Below are positions 61,270 through 64,000 of a stretch of DNA of 64,000 bases, in pieces. The stretch is from the NCBI RefSeq assembly GCF_030272615.1, contig NC_081408.1, forward strand, positions 621,794,476 to 621,858,475. The letters run 5' to 3'. Source of the stretch: Cryptomeria japonica (Eukaryota > Streptophyta > Pinopsida > Cupressales > Cupressaceae). The first letter of the stretch is position 1; each line of letters opens with the position of its first letter. The notes beneath the pieces are model-generated. The model worked only from the letters and a program-made list of their open reading frames with translations. It did not search any database and had not been told where the DNA came from. The translations under genes were made by a program, and so were the position numbers.

Positions 61270-62623
61270 TGTTAGAATAAAAAATAACAACAGCACATTA
61301 TTGTGATGCAAGGACAGAAGATCAATATGTATCAAACTTTGTTTCAAATTGTTAAACTAATCAGATCTTACTGTTATAATTTCTGCACTCTTGAAATGTT
61401 CAGAAATGAATTTTGTTGAAAAGGCAGAACTGTATCTCCATGAAGCTCATGGGCTAATAATGAATGTCAAAGTTGTTAAGTTCAGAAATGAATCTTGTTG
61501 CAAAATATGTTTAAGTTTTGTTGATGATTGGTTTTAAAGCTGTTAAGAGTAGTTGCTCTATTTATAACTGCCTCATCACCCGATGTATTAAGCAACAACA
61601 AAGTTCTGAATACAAATTGTTTACTTTGACAACTGCCTCTCTATGGATCAGTTATACCCGGGGAACAGTTACACCTGTTTTGATCTGTTGTGAGCATTTG
61701 AGAGCAGTTATATTACTGAAATTTGTAATATAGTTTGTGTTCAAAACACTTTTTAATATTATTGATGTTGAAGGTTATCCTCCAGAATGGTTGGAACCGG
61801 TTGCGACTAACTATAAACTGTCCAACTATACTGATCGGTTATGATCAATTTAATACAACTGTTTACACCTGATTAATGACAGTTCATGATGTCTATTTAT
61901 ATGCATACAAGTTTGTGGTATTAGATAGTGTGTTGTTGCAAATAATGCTAAGAGAATTATGAAGAGAAACCTGTGATGAAATTGAGAGGTGTGTATTGCT
62001 CAGAATGCAAAAACTTATGAACAAGAATCTGTAATAAAGTTCTGAGTGTTGAGTGTATGAGTATGCCAATGAACTGATGAATAGAACCTGATCATTGCAA
62101 GATGCTGAGAGTATAAAAATCTTAATGAGAGATTGAGGGCTTCTCAGAAGATTGCAGACAGTATACAGTTGGCAACAGTTTGTTTGCAGATTGATAACCT
62201 TGTGGAATATAAAGCTGATTTAAATATCTGTATGTTTATAGTATTCAGTTTAACAATTTGATTGTGTGCTTCCGATATTATAATGTTTCAGATTTGAAGT
62301 CAGTGATTCATTTATTTGTAACATCCTTATGGTTGGTGCCTCAAGGATGCTGGATTGGTGCTCAGGTTGACAAATTTGTGATTATAAGAGTTGGTGTTCT
62401 CAAGTAAGGAGTTTAGTGTGGGTTGGTGCCCTTAAATTCTGTACATGTTACTGCTTTGTGAGTCTGGATTAGGACAGTAGATCCTAGCAGCTCTTCTCAC
62501 CATGGTTTTACCCATTCCGGGTTTTCCATGTATTTCTTGTGTATTGGCTTCTACGTGTGGTTGCATTTTTTTCAGTTCTGATTTTATGTCTATCAGTCTA
62601 TCAAGAATGCTTTAATTGATTAA
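61270..62623 (+). mobile_element. Probable solo LTR (1354 bp)
   Basis: Starts TGTTAGAAT after GGATC (61265-61269); GGATC recurs at 62624-62628. The inside has a TATA-like TATTTATATGC (61894-61904) and, near 62495-62545, text typical of copia U5 regions (GGTTTTACCCATTCCGGGTTTTCCATG). The right end reads GATTAA instead of a CA terminus, which weakens the call. No ORF or primer site. Confidence 0.45.
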
Positions 62624-64000
62624 GGATCTGAAATTTTTTCTACAACTGATCCACCCGCCACCCCCCAACCTCCCTTTCAATAGGAAAATTATGCTCTACA
62701 GAGTTATAGTTAGCTTATTTTGCCAACATTTAATGATTCGATTGAAATAATTTCTACCATGGACAGCAAATGAAAAAGGTGAAATTTTTTTGTGTAAAAA
62801 GAGAAAATGACTTCTTTGCTTAATTGTGTGATGTGTCTTTAATATCTATCGTGATGAGCACTATGGGGATAGCCTTAATCATATCCTCAGAATTAGCCTT
62901 TAGAGGAGGGGAGTTTTGTGGAAGGTTTTGGAAAAAGCTCTCTCCAATAATTCTAATCTCTTTTTCCAATGAAGTTTCCATCCCATCATTTGAATAGATT
63001 GATTGAAAAGTCTTGTATTTCTTTCGCCTTTACTAGGCTACTACACGTTGGATTTTTGTTTCTACAAGATATCTTCCCTTTTTAAATCTTATGCCAATCC
63101 TCACAAAGAGCCCTCTCTTGAGAACAAATGTTTTCATCAGTTAGCCTCGTAGCCAAATTGTTTTGCGCAAGTAATCTTTTGAAGATATCCGCATTCTACA
63201 TAAAGATATGAACAAAGGAAGTTATGGTCTAGATTTTGACATTGGTTTTCGTGTTAAATGGCTTTTGATATAACTTGAACATGTTTAATGTACGTAGGCG
63301 GATGTCCCACCTCTCTCGTAGGCAGTCCCTAAAATACGGGTGTGATGCCCACATTTTTACCACCATTCTAATGCATTTCCACTTGATAAAATCCACACAT
63401 ATGATAGTAGAAATGATATAATGAAAAATATAGATGTCACACAATGCAATAAATGTTCGGGGGCAAAGATACCCCAATATTCACTACATGGAGAAATAGA
63501 TTAAACCCTTGAGGTATGGTAGCATTGTACGATACTCCTTATGGAAGAAGCCAGCCTACTTTATACAATACTCCTTATGGAATAACCCAGTCCGTTTTAT
63601 ATTTCCAAGAGATCCCAAATACAATATCACACTCCAAACCTATCTTTACCGAGCGCAATAACATTTGCATTGCTATAGTCATAACTGTTGATGATTCCTA
63701 TTTGGCAACTTAATAGATATGGTAAATTTCACAAATATCTACTTGAGTAATGGGCATGCTATACTGCAGAAAGTAACATTGTCTGAATTTGCAATAAATG
63801 AGATTGAAGTTTATAATTACTGATATCTTTATTGAATGGCGAAAAGTGTCAATCGGAGGTCATAATTACATAAAATTGAGGGTTATTTCATAATGACCAG
63901 TCCATGATTGGTTAACTTTCTGCTCTTGATGTTTGGTAGTCTTAATTTACACAATTGTGGTTGATAAGTTTAGTTGATTTAAATCATGCATGCATGATTT
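62624..64000. other. Unassigned intron sequence
   Basis: The next callose synthase exon was searched for by its expected wording and not seen. A short imperfect duplication (GATACTCCTTATGGAA and AATACTCCTTATGGAA, 63531-63582) is the only structure noted. Small open frames lack motifs. Confidence 0.4.

Overview
The window looks like nuclear DNA of a gymnosperm, most likely a conifer. One host gene is spread over more than 40 kb, its introns reach about 17 kb, and nearly everything else is decayed LTR retrotransposons, hAT-type DNA transposons and an integrated plant pararetrovirus. I see no rRNA or tRNA gene, no CRISPR array and no bacterial-style operon.

Host gene: 18 exons on the + strand between 17652 and 59427 encode the central third of a callose synthase (1,3-beta-glucan synthase, glucan-synthase-like family, closest by recall to the GSL8/GSL10 = CalS9/CalS10 clade). 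All visible splice sites are GT/AG, phases agree across every junction, and about 606 codons read without a stop. The gene enters the window inside an intron and leaves it inside another, so both ends lie outside. Three introns (17 kb, 6.4 kb, 8.0 kb) were inflated by the elements below.

Layout. 1-1.4 kb: end of a + strand LTR element with a 931-bp LTR. 1.5-2.0 kb: LINE RNase H remnant. 2.1-3.1 kb: hAT-like non-autonomous element A. 3.9-14.4 kb (- strand): endogenous caulimovirid-like sequence in two blocks, separated by an LTR element (about 7.3-11.8 kb) that carries an array of about 18 imperfect palindromes. 14.6-16.4 kb: solo LTR with a perfect target duplication. 17.6-26.1 kb: callose synthase exons. 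26.4-34 kb: a decayed hAT transposase gene split by a copia element (27070-32535), which itself contains a piece of a - strand LTR element with a GGCGGACTTT repeat array. 34.3-39.9 kb: a - strand LTR element with two open reading frames and a GGATAAAAATCC hairpin array. 42.1-42.9 kb: hAT-like element B. 43.4-43.8 kb: exons. 44.3-49.9 kb: a complete but dead Ty1/copia element with a 5-bp target duplication. 50.1-50.5 kb: exons. 50.7-55.2 kb: two pol-less copia-like remnants and a probable solo LTR. 58.0-58.4 kb: a 373-bp TRIM-like miniature LTR element. 58.6-59.4 kb: exons. 60.4-61.2 kb: hAT-like element C. 61.3-62.6 kb: probable solo LTR.

The most interesting theme is that several unrelated-looking elements carry series of short hairpins whose stems differ from unit to unit yet stay complementary. 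The copia element at 44-50 kb has a run of about ten hairpins before its 3' LTR, several with 8-nt loops of the type GTGNTTAG. The LTR family at 7-12, 28-32 and 34-40 kb carries a different repeat array in each leader. The three non-autonomous hAT-like elements each have their own subterminal repeat word. These arrays are read directly from the sequence; their functions are inference.
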